From contig JAJYTX010000016.1 of NCBI GenBank assembly GCA_021792815.1, positions 1 through 16,686 of the forward strand: a stretch of DNA of 16,686 nucleotides, given 5' to 3'. A program made the position numbers and the translations under genes. Below are positions 7,484 through 14,416 of this stretch, in pieces. The DNA is from Pseudomonadota bacterium (GTDB lineage: Bacteria > Pseudomonadota > Gammaproteobacteria > Steroidobacterales > Steroidobacteraceae). Under the pieces are notes generated by a model. The model had not been told where the DNA came from. It was given only the letters and a program-made list of their open reading frames with translations, and searched no databases. Each line of letters starts with the position of its first letter. The first letter of the stretch is position 1.

Positions 7484-7505
7484 CTCCAGGGGGGCGGCTT
7501 GTCAA
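7476..7505 (-). promoter_or_regulatory. Promoter of the hpaFE-dapA-like-hpaG-hpaR-ligAB operon
   Basis: Read on the - strand, a perfect TTGACA (7505-7500) is followed after 18 bases by AATTAT (7481-7476), with TATGAT (7478-7473) as an alternative -10 at a poorer spacing of 21. The -10 lies inside the palindrome, so repressor binding would block it. Confidence 0.5.
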
Positions 7506-7509
7506 GCGC

Positions 7510-7538
7510 GACGCGCCGGCGCGAGGCGCCGGCGCGTC
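7510..7538 (-). terminator. Strong GC hairpin after hpaC
   Basis: A perfect 13-bp stem (arms 7510-7522 and 7526-7538, GACGCGCCGGCGC and its complement) with a GAG loop starts 13 bases past the hpaC stop. There is no T tract on either strand, so it is not a textbook intrinsic terminator. It may end or stabilise the hpaBC transcript and insulate it from the hpaF promoter a few bases on. Confidence 0.5.
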
Positions 7539-7551
7539 CCCCGCCGCCGGC

Positions 7552-8106
7552 TCAAGGCCCGTAGAATACCTGCGCCGGCTCGTCCTGTGCCGTGAGGTCG
7601 GGGGCCGGATCCCCCGGTGCGAAATCGACTTCGTGGTAGCGGCCCTGGAAAAAGAGGAGCGGGCGGTGGGGCGGGACACCGCTGTGCAGATCCCGCACCC
7701 GCCCGACGACCAGCCAGTGATCGCCCGCCTCCACGACGCGCTCCCGTTCGCAGTCGAGCGAGGCGAGCGATCCTTCGAGCCGGGGCGCCGCGCGCCACGG
7801 GACCAGGCGGAAAGGCGGCGCAGCCGGCGCCCGCCACCCGCCCGCGAAGTAGGTGGAGAGCGCCTGCTGATCGTGACGCAGGAAATTGATGGTGAAATCC
7901 GTCATCACATCCAGCCGTTGCGCGAGCCGGGTGCGCTTGCCGGGGCAGAACAGCGCCAGCATCGGATCGAGCGACAGCGAGCTGACCGCGTTCACGGTCA
8001 TCGCGAGCACCTCCTCGCCGGTCCGGCCGACGATGACGGCAACGCCGGTGGCGAGCAGGCCCATGGTGTCGCGGAAGCGACGCGGATCGGGCGGGGAGGC
8101 GTCCAT
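7552..8106 (-). CDS. hpaC: Flavin reductase, partner of the HpaB-type monooxygenase
   Basis: A 184-residue flavin-reductase-like (FMN-binding split barrel) protein that would use NAD(P)H to supply reduced flavin to HpaB. Visible features are FRDTMGLLATGVAVIV at the start, TVNAVSSLSLDPMLALFC near residues 38-55, and GDHWLVVGRV with PLLFFQGRYH in the second half. ATG 8106 is five bases after the hpaB stop with no clear ribosome site, so translation is probably coupled. The open frame continues upstream into hpaB but that part is not coding. Confidence 0.88.
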   Translation of the reverse strand: MDASPPDPRRFRDTMGLLATGVAVIVGRTGEEVLAMTVNAVSSLSLDPMLALFCPGKRTRLAQRLDVMTDFTINFLRHDQQALSTYFAGGWRAPAAPPFRLVPWRAAPRLEGSLASLDCERERVVEAGDHWLVVGRVRDLHSGVPPHRPLLFFQGRYHEVDFAPGDPAPDLTAQDEPAQVFYGP

Positions 8107-8111
8107 GCGCG

Positions 8112-9608
8112 TCAGGCGCCGCCGGCGGCCCCGAAGGCCTCGTCGCGGTTGTGCTTCACGAAGCTCATCACCTTGTCCGCGTACTCCTTGATCTGCGCGT
8201 TGTGACCGGTGACCAGCGCGCCGGCCATGCGTACCGGGTCGCCGAAGAAGAAACGCTCGTAGAGCACCTGGCGGGAGGCGAACGCCGAGAGCGCCGCGTC
8301 CCACGCCAGCCGGAACAGCGGGATGCGGTCGAACGCCTCCGCTCGCGCCGCCTGGTAGTACTTGCTGATCTCACCGGCGAGCGGCCCCTTGAGATCGGCC
8401 TCGGTGGGCATGGCCACGAGGCCGCTGGCGCCGATCTGCTGAATGATCTCCACCATGCGCGGGTACAGGCGCGGGAAGAGATTTCGAGCCGCATCGAGCG
8501 GATTCCACGCCGGGCGCATCACACCCCACTCATCGAGTTCCGCGTCCGCCTCGGCGGCGCGCAGGAAGGCCTTCATCGTCTCGGCGGTCACCCACAGCTC
8601 GGCGAGCTTCTCATGAATATGCTGGAAAACCTCGGCGCCGATGGTGTTGACCAGGAGCGAGGCCAGCCCGAGCAGGAACTCGCTCTTGGCGATGTTCTTG
8701 ACCACCACCTGGTGCGTCATATGGACCACGGCACCGGTGCGCGCGTACGCCTCGTTGCAGCGCTTGACATCCCGGTACAGCAGCACCCGTTCCCAGGGGA
8801 CGAATACATCGTCGAAGACCACCACGGCATCCATTTCATCGAAGCGCGAGCCGAGCGGGTGATCGAAATGCGATCGGCCGTAATCGACGCTTTCGCGGCA
8901 GATGAACCGCAGTCCGGGCGTGTCATTGGGGATGCAGAATCCGAAGGCGTATGGCGCGTCGTCCTCGGGACTTCTAAGCAGGGTGGAGGGAAACACCATG
9001 ATCTCGTCGGAGATCGGCAGCGTGGCCAGCATGCGGCATCCGCGGATGACCAGACCGGCGTCGGTTTCTTCCTTGATGCGCGCGGCCAGGAAGGGGTCCG
9101 ACTGTTTCGCCATGCTCAGCGCGCGGTTGGTCTGCGGGTGGATCAGCGTGTGCGTCAGGCACAGATCGTTCTCGCGCAGGTACTCGTAACACCGCACGGC
9201 ATTCTCGCCGAAGCGCGCGCCGGCCTCGGCCAGGAAGGGCGCGCCGGCGGCGTAGCCGGTCATGGCGCGGTTGAGGTAGTCCGGCACCCGACCCATCATC
9301 CCGAAGGTGTGATCCTCCCAGACCCTCATCGCCCGGCTGACGCTCTCGAGCTCTGCGCGGGTCCTGGGCATCATGAAGGAGCGGGCCACCTTCTGGCCGC
9401 TGGTCGGCGAGTCGTACAGGGTGATGTCCGGCTGCTCCCATTGCAGATCGTAAAGCCGGGCCAACGTGTGCACCCCGCCTTTGAGCTCAGGGTGCGTGGT
9501 GACGTCCTTCACCTGTTCGCCCCGATACCAGATGGTGGGCGGCCGCTCGCGCAGCCGTTCGAGCACCTGATGCCCTTTTCTGGCCCCTTGGCCCCGTGTG
9601 TCGATCAT
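8112..9608 (-). CDS. hpaB: 4-hydroxyphenylacetate 3-monooxygenase family oxygenase component
   Basis: A 498-residue two-component flavin monooxygenase with the acyl-CoA-dehydrogenase-like fold of HpaB. It would hydroxylate 4-hydroxyphenylacetate, or a related phenol, to the catechol cleaved by HpaD. Family segments seen are GRVPDYLNR (Arg107, Tyr111), LTHTLIHPQTNR (151-162), LPISDEIMVFPS and FDDVFVPWERV (265-275). Arg107, Tyr111 and His153 appear to correspond to the flavin-site residues known in Thermus HpaB (inferred from spacing). ATG 9608 has GGAGA nine bases upstream; the GTG at 9650 lacks a ribosome site. It is followed directly by hpaC. The same family includes chlorophenol and pyoverdine-pathway enzymes, so substrate specificity rests on the hpa context. 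Confidence 0.88.
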   Translation of the reverse strand: MIDTRGQGARKGHQVLERLRERPPTIWYRGEQVKDVTTHPELKGGVHTLARLYDLQWEQPDITLYDSPTSGQKVARSFMMPRTRAELESVSRAMRVWEDHTFGMMGRVPDYLNRAMTGYAAGAPFLAEAGARFGENAVRCYEYLRENDLCLTHTLIHPQTNRALSMAKQSDPFLAARIKEETDAGLVIRGCRMLATLPISDEIMVFPSTLLRSPEDDAPYAFGFCIPNDTPGLRFICRESVDYGRSHFDHPLGSRFDEMDAVVVFDDVFVPWERVLLYRDVKRCNEAYARTGAVVHMTHQVVVKNIAKSEFLLGLASLLVNTIGAEVFQHIHEKLAELWVTAETMKAFLRAAEADAELDEWGVMRPAWNPLDAARNLFPRLYPRMVEIIQQIGASGLVAMPTEADLKGPLAGEISKYYQAARAEAFDRIPLFRLAWDAALSAFASRQVLYERFFFGDPVRMAGALVTGHNAQIKEYADKVMSFVKHNRDEAFGAAGGA

Positions 9609-9657
9609 GTGCGTCTGTCTCCGGATGAATGTGGTCGCCGCGCGCGGCACTTACGAA

Positions 9658-9687
9658 TTGATTAACTCGTTAACTGTATCGTAATAT
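9658..9687 (+). promoter_or_regulatory. Possible promoter of the IclR gene
   Basis: TTGATT (9658-9663), 18 bases, TAATAT (9682-9687). If real, the operator at 9662-9673 lies between its -35 and -10, so one site would control both divergent genes. The match is only moderate. Confidence 0.35.
9662..9673. promoter_or_regulatory. Operator palindrome between hpaB and the IclR gene (putative HpaR site 3)
   Basis: TTAAC-TC-GTTAA has the same arms and 2-bp centre spacing as the hpaD site (TTAAC-AT-GTTAA). It lies four bases downstream of the hpaB -10, over the expected transcription start. It could instead bind the adjacent IclR protein, but its likeness to sites far from iclR favours HpaR. Confidence 0.65.
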
Positions 9688-9707
9688 CTTGCATTGATAT
9701 TCGTCAA
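9678..9707 (-). promoter_or_regulatory. Promoter of hpaBC
   Basis: Read on the - strand: TTGACG (9707-9702), 18 bases, TACGAT (9683-9678). The -35 hexamer is identical to that of hpaD. The predicted start, about 9671, lies in the operator, leaving a leader of roughly 60 bases before hpaB. Confidence 0.6.
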
Positions 9708-9723
9708 GTCTTACTTTCTCGCC

Positions 9724-10509
9724 ATGGTTCGCAAGCGCAGGCCACAGCAGGGCATCCAGTCGATCGAGGTGGGCGGCACGCTGCTCTCGGCGTTGGCTCA
9801 GGGCAGACGGCCGCAGATGCTGCGGGACCTGGCCAGGCAGGCCGACATGCCCGCCGCCAAGGCCCACCGGTATCTGGTGAGTTTCGCGAGACTCGGGCTG
9901 GTCGAACAGCAGCCGGAAACCGGCCTGTACGACCTGGGGCCTTTCGCGCTACAGCTCGGATTGAGCGCGCTGGCGCGCCTCGATCCGGTTACGCTGGCCG
10001 CCGCGATGCTGCCGGAGCTGTCGCGGGAAATCGGCCAGACCGTGGCGCTCGCGGTGTGGGCCAACCAGGGCGCGACCATCGTGCGCTGGCTGGGCGCCGA
10101 CACTCCGGTGGCGGCGAGTCTTCGGGTCGGCTCGGTCATGCCGCTGACCCGATCGGCCACCGGCGGAGCGTATCTCGCCTTTCTGCCGCGGGAGACGACT
10201 CAATCGGCAGTCAGGAAGGAGCTGGCCGACAACCAGCGCAGGGGCCTAGAACCCACCACCCAGACGGCCGTCGAGGCGTTCATCGAGCAGACCCGCCGTC
10301 AGGGCTTCTCGCACACCATCGACTTCATTCCCGGCATCGGCGGCATGGGCGCGCCGGTGCTCGATCACACCGGTTCCATGGCGCTCGCGCTCGTGGCGCT
10401 CGGTTACAGCAAGCCCTTCGAGGCCGATTTCAGCCACATTTCCGCGGCGGTCATGCGCAGCGCAACGCGACTCTCCGAGCGGTTCGGGGCAAAACCGGCC
10501 TGCGGCTGA
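9724..10509 (+). CDS. IclR-family transcriptional regulator
   Basis: A 261-residue regulator with an N-terminal winged helix (about residues 10-75; MLRDLARQADMPAAKAHRYLVSFARLGLVEQ holds the helix-turn-helix and recognition helix) and a C-terminal IclR effector domain (about 80-255; VWANQGATIVRW, PLTRSATGGAYLAFLP, GFSHTIDFIPGIGGMGAPVLDH). IclR proteins commonly control aromatic catabolic genes. It is divergent from hpaBC and convergent with the FAH/VOC operon, so either could be its target. ATG 9724 is chosen because family homology starts there; it has no clear ribosome site. TTG 9694 is a longer in-frame alternative near the predicted transcript start. Confidence 0.87.
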   Translation: MVRKRRPQQGIQSIEVGGTLLSALAQGRRPQMLRDLARQADMPAAKAHRYLVSFARLGLVEQQPETGLYDLGPFALQLGLSALARLDPVTLAAAMLPELSREIGQTVALAVWANQGATIVRWLGADTPVAASLRVGSVMPLTRSATGGAYLAFLPRETTQSAVRKELADNQRRGLEPTTQTAVEAFIEQTRRQGFSHTIDFIPGIGGMGAPVLDHTGSMALALVALGYSKPFEADFSHISAAVMRSATRLSERFGAKPACG

Positions 10510-10557
10510 GGCCGAGCGGCCGAGGCGCCCCGTTGCCTTCGCGGCCGGCCGCAGGGC

Positions 10558-11568
10558 TCAAGCCGCGGCGCCGCTCTGCCCGCCGGGCCAGCGCCGCAGC
10601 TGCTGCTCGATCGCGCCAAACAGGGTGCGCTGCTCACGATCGAACATCTCGAGCCTCACCGTGTCACCGAATCTCAGATACGGCGTGCGGGCCGAGCCCT
10701 CGGCGAGCTGTTCGCGCGCCCGCAGCTCGGCGATGCAGCCGCAGCCATGGCGGCGATCCGCATTGGCGAGCGCTCCGGCACCGATGACGGTGCCCGCCGA
10801 CAAGGCGCGGGTGCGGCTCGCATGGGCGATGAGCTGCGGATAATCGAAGAGTGCATCGATCCCCGGGTCGAGGTCGCCGATCAGCTCGCCGCGGATGTGG
10901 CACAGATACCGACCGCTCAGCAGATGGCCATTCCACAGCGGCCCGAGCTCATCGGGCGTGACCACGAACGGTCCCATGGAGCTCGCGCTCTTGCCCTGCA
11001 GGAAACCGAAGCCACGCGCAAGTTCCGCGGGAATGAGGCCGCGCAGAGACACGTCGTTGAGCAGACCGAAGAGCCGTATGGAGTCACCGGCCGCATCCAG
11101 CGGGACCCCCTGCGGAACATCGGCCGTGATGACGATGATCTCGGCTTCGATGTCCACCCCGAACGCCTCGTCCTCGGTGAGAACGATGGGCTCAGTGGGT
11201 CCGATGAACCGGTCTGAAAGCCCCTGATACATGAGCGGCTTCTCGTAGAAGTCCGCCGGCAGCCGTGCACCCCGCGCTTCGCGAATGACCGACATGTGGT
11301 GCGGGTAGGCGCTGCCGTCGAGAAACTGCAATGCTCTTGGCAAGGGAGCCGTCAACGCCCCGACATCGATGGCGAACGCCTCCGGGCAACGGTCCGCTTC
11401 CAGACGCGCGCCGAGTTCGGCCGCCCTGGGTTGCAGCCGATCCCAGTCATCGAGCAGCGCCTGCAGAGTCGGGGATACCGCGGTTGCGCGCACGGCCCGC
11501 TGGCGCGCGCGATCGACCACGAGCAGGGTGCCGTCACGTCCTCCTTCGCGCAAGGTCGCAAAGATCAC
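10558..11568 (-). CDS. Fumarylacetoacetate hydrolase family protein
   Basis: A 336-residue protein with an N-terminal FAH cap region (MIFATLREGGRDGTLLVVDR, about 1-75) and a C-terminal FAH catalytic domain (about 80-325). Metal-ligand candidates are Glu141 and Glu143 in VDIEAEIIV and Asp172 in LLNDVSLR; Lys193 in QGKSASSMGP resembles the catalytic lysine region. Such proteins hydrolyse or hydrate acyl-pyruvate ring-cleavage products. It belongs to a longer subfamily than HpaG and is not its paralogous half. GTG 11568 has GGGAGG four bases upstream and lies 15 bases after the VOC gene, so the two form an operon. The substrate is unknown; fumarylpyruvate or maleylpyruvate-like compounds would be typical. 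Confidence 0.87.
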   Translation of the reverse strand: MIFATLREGGRDGTLLVVDRARQRAVRATAVSPTLQALLDDWDRLQPRAAELGARLEADRCPEAFAIDVGALTAPLPRALQFLDGSAYPHHMSVIREARGARLPADFYEKPLMYQGLSDRFIGPTEPIVLTEDEAFGVDIEAEIIVITADVPQGVPLDAAGDSIRLFGLLNDVSLRGLIPAELARGFGFLQGKSASSMGPFVVTPDELGPLWNGHLLSGRYLCHIRGELIGDLDPGIDALFDYPQLIAHASRTRALSAGTVIGAGALANADRRHGCGCIAELRAREQLAEGSARTPYLRFGDTVRLEMFDREQRTLFGAIEQQLRRWPGGQSGAAA

Positions 11569-11583
11569 GTATCCTCCCGGGCT

Positions 11584-12138
11584 TCAGGTGGGTTTGGGAC
11601 GGACATAACCGCGTTGCGCTCCGAAGATCCTCTGCCGCTGCGACCAGTCGTGAGTCTGCTCCCACACCGCCAGGGCTTCGGGCGCCTCCTTCTCGAATTC
11701 GCTGTCCCGGTCGGCTGACGAGAGTCGCGTGGTCAGTTCCAGGCGATGACCGGACGGATCGAAGAAATAGATCGACAGAATGAAATCATCGTGATTGGTG
11801 GGACCGACCACCTCGACCCCTTTGCTCTCTAGAGCCCGCTTCGCCTCAAGCAGCGCTTTGACGCTCTCCACCTCGAATGCGAAGTGCTGAATCCAGTCCG
11901 GCATCTCCATGTCCCGCATGTTGCCGCGATCGCGCGGCGCCTCGAAGAATGCGATATGACTGCCGTCTTCCATCTGAAAGAAGACATGGATGTGCGGACT
12001 GTAGACGCCCGTCGAGGGCACGTGATCCTCTCCCATCACGTGGGAGAATTTCAGTCCCAGCACTTTGGTGTAGAACTCGACCGTCTCACGGGCGTCTCTG
12101 CAGCGGTAGGCGGCATGATGCAGTTTCTTACACAACAC
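11584..12138 (-). CDS. VOC-superfamily protein (glyoxalase/extradiol dioxygenase fold)
   Basis: A 184-residue vicinal-oxygen-chelate protein with two beta-alpha-beta modules. The metal positions appear filled: His8 (LHHAAYRC), Glu66 (HIAFFEAP), His85 (QHFAFEV) and Glu134 (SGHRLELTT), which looks like a four-ligand glyoxalase-type site although a three-ligand dioxygenase use is possible. FFDPSGHRLEL is a classic signature. After about residue 140 there is a charged tail (DSEFEKEAPEALAVWEQTHDW). GTG 12138 is chosen because GGAGGAG lies seven bases upstream; the frame extends 15 codons further without family likeness. It precedes the FAH gene in a two-gene operon and may act on the same ring-cleavage chemistry, but no substrate can be named. 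Confidence 0.87.
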   Translation of the reverse strand: MLCKKLHHAAYRCRDARETVEFYTKVLGLKFSHVMGEDHVPSTGVYSPHIHVFFQMEDGSHIAFFEAPRDRGNMRDMEMPDWIQHFAFEVESVKALLEAKRALESKGVEVVGPTNHDDFILSIYFFDPSGHRLELTTRLSSADRDSEFEKEAPEALAVWEQTHDWSQRQRIFGAQRGYVRPKPT

Positions 12139-12479
12139 GGGCGCACTCCTCCGGTCCCTGCCCTGCGCGCGATCCGCCGGCATGCACCGTCGTCCGCAGC
12201 GGCCGGGCCGTTCAATGGGCTACGGTAACCGCAGCATCCATGCTGCGCCGCACACTATACCCTCAGGCGGTGTCGGGCATGGCCGCGTCTGCGCGCTGTC
12301 GCGCCGCGTTGACATCCCGGACGGCCTCATGATACATGTTGTGACCAGCGGGGAAAGCGGGCCGGGCGCGCCTGCGGGGTTTGATCCTGCCCGATGTCTT
12401 TGCCGAGCTCAACCGTCGGCTGCACCGACAGCGTGTGTTGCCGCCCGAGCGGCCAGCGGGCCGCATGGAGCCATTCCTG
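12139..12479. other. Intergenic region between divergent VOC and MoaF-like genes
   Basis: 341 bases without a convincing gene. It holds the inverted repeat at 12230-12247, a TATAGT -10-like element for the VOC side, and a perfect TTGACA (12309-12314) on the + strand. The TTGACA has only a weak -10 (GATACA at 12331-12336, 16-base spacer), so it is a tentative moaF-side promoter. The open frames crossing it have no recognisable product. Confidence 0.5.
12230..12247. promoter_or_regulatory. Inverted repeat, candidate operator of the VOC-FAH operon
   Basis: CGCAGCAT-CC-ATGCTGCG has perfect 8-bp arms and a 2-bp centre. On the - strand a TATAGT -10-like hexamer (12259-12254) lies seven bases upstream of it, so the repeat covers the expected transcription start of the VOC gene, about 110 bases before its GTG. 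It is unlike the TTAAC-type hpa sites, so another regulator, perhaps the IclR protein, is expected. Confidence 0.45.
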
Positions 12480-13265
12480 ATGGACGCGCCGCAGGCCGAC
12501 TGGCCGCAGATTGGAGACATCATCCCCGATCATGATGGCGGGCGGCCGGAGAATACCGCCGCGCTCGCGGGTATGCGTGTCAGCTTCGAGCTCGAGGAGC
12601 CGGCGCGCGTTGAGTTCAGTGACCGGGGTGCCGTCTGGACCGAAGGCGGCCGCCCGCTGCAGTTGGAGTACGAGGCGTTTCCCCTCGGCGGGCAGATGTT
12701 CTTCGTTGACGCGATGCCCGCCGCGCCCGACCGGCGCAGCGTGGTGATGGTGCTGGATCTGGCGGCGCCGCGGGTGCTGGTGGTGGAGAGCCTGTTTCCG
12801 GCGCCGCAGCAGGCGCAGACCGCCGTGCTGTCGCGTCTTGCGAAAACCGGCAGCCAGAGCGCCGTGCAGATGCGCTACCGCCAGGGTGGCATCGGGCGGG
12901 GTGGCGCACCGGCCTTTGCGCGCACCGCTGCGCTCGCCGGCAGTCATTTGCGCTACCGCTACAGTCGCACTCACGAATACGACCACATCTACCACAGCGA
13001 GAAGTATTACAGCTGGTTCTGTCGGAAGGGCCCCGATCAGGGGCTGGGAGACTTCGAGGAATGCGATGTCTTCGAGCTGCGCGAGCAACTGTATCTGGTG
13101 GCGTGGCGCGAGAAATTGCTGCCCTGCGTCGGGATCATGGTGGAGGATCACGGCACCATGCGCTCGCTGGGGAAAATCTGTGGCGCCGATGCCTATACCG
13201 GCCGCATCGCGAACACCCGTGTCGGGGCACGCATGCGGCTCATTTTCCGCGAGGAAGGCGGCTGA
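12480..13265 (+). CDS. Diverged MoaF-like protein
   Basis: A 261-residue protein related to MoaF, a two-module lipocalin-like protein first named in the Klebsiella monoamine (moa) regulon; no enzymatic activity is established that I can cite. The C-terminal half carries the family pattern LRYRYSRTHEYDHIYHSEKYYSW, then GLGDFEECDVFELREQLYLVAWREK, which aligns with the last gene in the window (YEHIYLNERFYTW, GLADTDRCHYLKVADRLYLFVW). The N-terminal half aligns more loosely. ATG 12480 has GGAG nine bases upstream; ATG 12465 and TTG 12381 are in-frame alternatives, the longest adding arginine-rich sequence unlike the family. The protein is soluble-looking, with no signal peptide. It is divergent from the VOC gene and convergent with the CMD gene. 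Confidence 0.75.
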   Translation: MDAPQADWPQIGDIIPDHDGGRPENTAALAGMRVSFELEEPARVEFSDRGAVWTEGGRPLQLEYEAFPLGGQMFFVDAMPAAPDRRSVVMVLDLAAPRVLVVESLFPAPQQAQTAVLSRLAKTGSQSAVQMRYRQGGIGRGGAPAFARTAALAGSHLRYRYSRTHEYDHIYHSEKYYSWFCRKGPDQGLGDFEECDVFELREQLYLVAWREKLLPCVGIMVEDHGTMRSLGKICGADAYTGRIANTRVGARMRLIFREEGG

Positions 13266-13482
13266 GGCGCGCGGCAGAGCGGTTCCTGCCGGCGCTCCTC
13301 GAGCGGCGTGTGCCACCTGTGCGGCAGCGTCCCGGCGTCGGATACTCGCGCCCTGCGGCGCAAGGCGGCTCGGCGTGCTGTAATCCTGCGGACGGTCCCG
13401 TGTGGTGGCGTTCGGGCATGACCCGTCCCCCGTGGGCAGCGGCGCATCACGCCCGACAGCGGTGAATCGCGGCAGTCCTCCG
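13266..13482. other. Convergent intergenic region
   Basis: 217 GC-rich bases between the MoaF-like and CMD stops. I see no gene, no clear terminator hairpin with a T tract, and no promoter. Confidence 0.5.
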
Positions 13483-14070
13483 TCAGGCGTGTTTGCCGGG
13501 CGTCCAGCCGACGACGCCGATGGCGCGCTCGGCCACGCGGCGCGGTCTGTCCTCCAGATTCGTGGCCATGGTGTCGTTCCAGCGATTCAGATATCCGAAC
13601 AGCGCCACGGTTGCGATCAGCTCCACGATCTGCCCCTCGTCGAAGTGCTGTTTCAATTCGGCGAAGTGCTCGTCGCTCACCTCATTGGGCACCAGGGATG
13701 CCTTCCAGGCGACGCGCAGCGCGGCGCGCTCGGCGGCGCTGAACAACGGACTGGTTTCAAACTCCCAGACTGCGCGCACTTTGTCGTCGGAGGCATGATA
13801 GATGCTGGAGAGGTTGGTCATGTGCGCCTGGCAATAGCGGCATCCGGCGGCCTGGCTCGCGATCAGGCTGACCAGCATCTTCAGTTCTTCCGGCACCGTC
13901 CCTTCGTACAGCACCGCCTGATTGAGCGCGATGAACGCCCGGGCGATCGCGGGTCGGCGCGACATGGTGAGAATGCTGTTGGGGACGAAACCGCGGGTTT
14001 TCTCGTACTGATCGAACAGTGTCCGGAATTGCGGCAGCGCCTCGCGGGGTAAGGGTTCCAAGTGCGCCAT
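13483..14070 (-). CDS. Carboxymuconolactone decarboxylase/AhpD-like family protein
   Basis: A 195-residue all-helical protein of the CMD/AhpD superfamily. AhpD-like members have a CxxC redox pair with a nearby histidine; here it reads GCRYCQAH (Cys77, Cys80, His83), preceded by Glu61-Glu62. Family turns GFVPNSILTMSRRP and AERAALRVAWKAS are also clear, and the end reads ATVALFGYLNRWNDTMAT, typical of peroxidase-related CMD proteins. The CxxC favours a peroxidase or disulfide reductase role over true lactone decarboxylation. ATG 14070 has GAGG five bases upstream. The open frame upstream of it is not coding. It is divergent from the aldehyde dehydrogenase, with which it may share a control region. 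Confidence 0.85.
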   Translation of the reverse strand: MAHLEPLPREALPQFRTLFDQYEKTRGFVPNSILTMSRRPAIARAFIALNQAVLYEGTVPEELKMLVSLIASQAAGCRYCQAHMTNLSSIYHASDDKVRAVWEFETSPLFSAAERAALRVAWKASLVPNEVSDEHFAELKQHFDEGQIVELIATVALFGYLNRWNDTMATNLEDRPRRVAERAIGVVGWTPGKHA

Positions 14071-14087
14071 GATCACCTCGGGACAAC

Positions 14088-14159
14088 GCCGCCCGGTCAG
14101 CAGTATAACATCGGGGTGGACCGGTGCGGCCCGAGGCTCCGGGAGGCTGACCGGGCGGC
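14088..14159. repeat. Perfect 13-bp inverted repeat flanking the CMD promoter
   Basis: GCCGCCCGGTCAG (14088-14100) and its exact complement CTGACCGGGCGGC (14147-14159) are 46 bases apart. A second, interleaved pair, CGGTGCGGC (14122-14130) and GCCGCACCG (14162-14170), gives a pseudoknot-like order. Such long exact arms are unlikely by chance even at this GC content. They could be paired protein sites or a folded element; function unknown. Confidence 0.6.
14102..14110 (-). promoter_or_regulatory. Extended -10 element of the CMD gene
   Basis: Read on the - strand: TGTTATACT, an extended -10 (TGn plus TATACT). No good -35 lies upstream, as expected for this class. The start of transcription would be about 25 bases before ATG 14070. 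Confidence 0.5.
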
Positions 14160-14416
14160 ACGCCGCACCGCAGGCCGGCGGGCCAGGTGCCGGGAACGCG
14201 CAGACCGGAGGCAATAACGCTTCCGCACGACTGCGCAACGTCCACGGGCCATCGTCCGGTCTGGCACGGCGGGACAATTCCGCGGCAAAGTGAAGCAAGC
14301 GGGTCGATATCGCCGGGACTACCATCGGCAGCACCGCCGCAATCCAAGCGTGCCGCGCGGGGCCACGCGCCGCGGCAGGAACGATGAGCCCCGCACAGCC
14401 ATTGGGAGCCTATTTC

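Larger units (their letters stand above)
14071..14416. other. Divergent control region between CMD and aldehyde dehydrogenase genes
   Basis: 346 bases without a supported gene. It holds an extended -10 for the CMD gene, a 13-bp inverted repeat around it (14088-14159), and the ribosome site of the aldehyde dehydrogenase (GGGAG, 14404-14408). I could not find a convincing + strand promoter. Confidence 0.5.

Noticed and set aside
9637..9648. GCCGCGCGCGGC palindrome in the hpaB leader
   Set aside because: Simple alternating GC sequence, common by chance here; no supporting context.
10499..10555. CCTGCGGC and GCCGCAGG as a bidirectional terminator between the IclR and FAH genes
   Set aside because: The loop is about 41 bases, part of the stem is in the iclR coding end, and there is no T tract.
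12329..12535. A possible small gene starting at ATG 12329 upstream of the MoaF-like gene
   Set aside because: No ribosome site, arginine/alanine-rich product without family likeness, and it overlaps the start of the MoaF-like gene in another frame.
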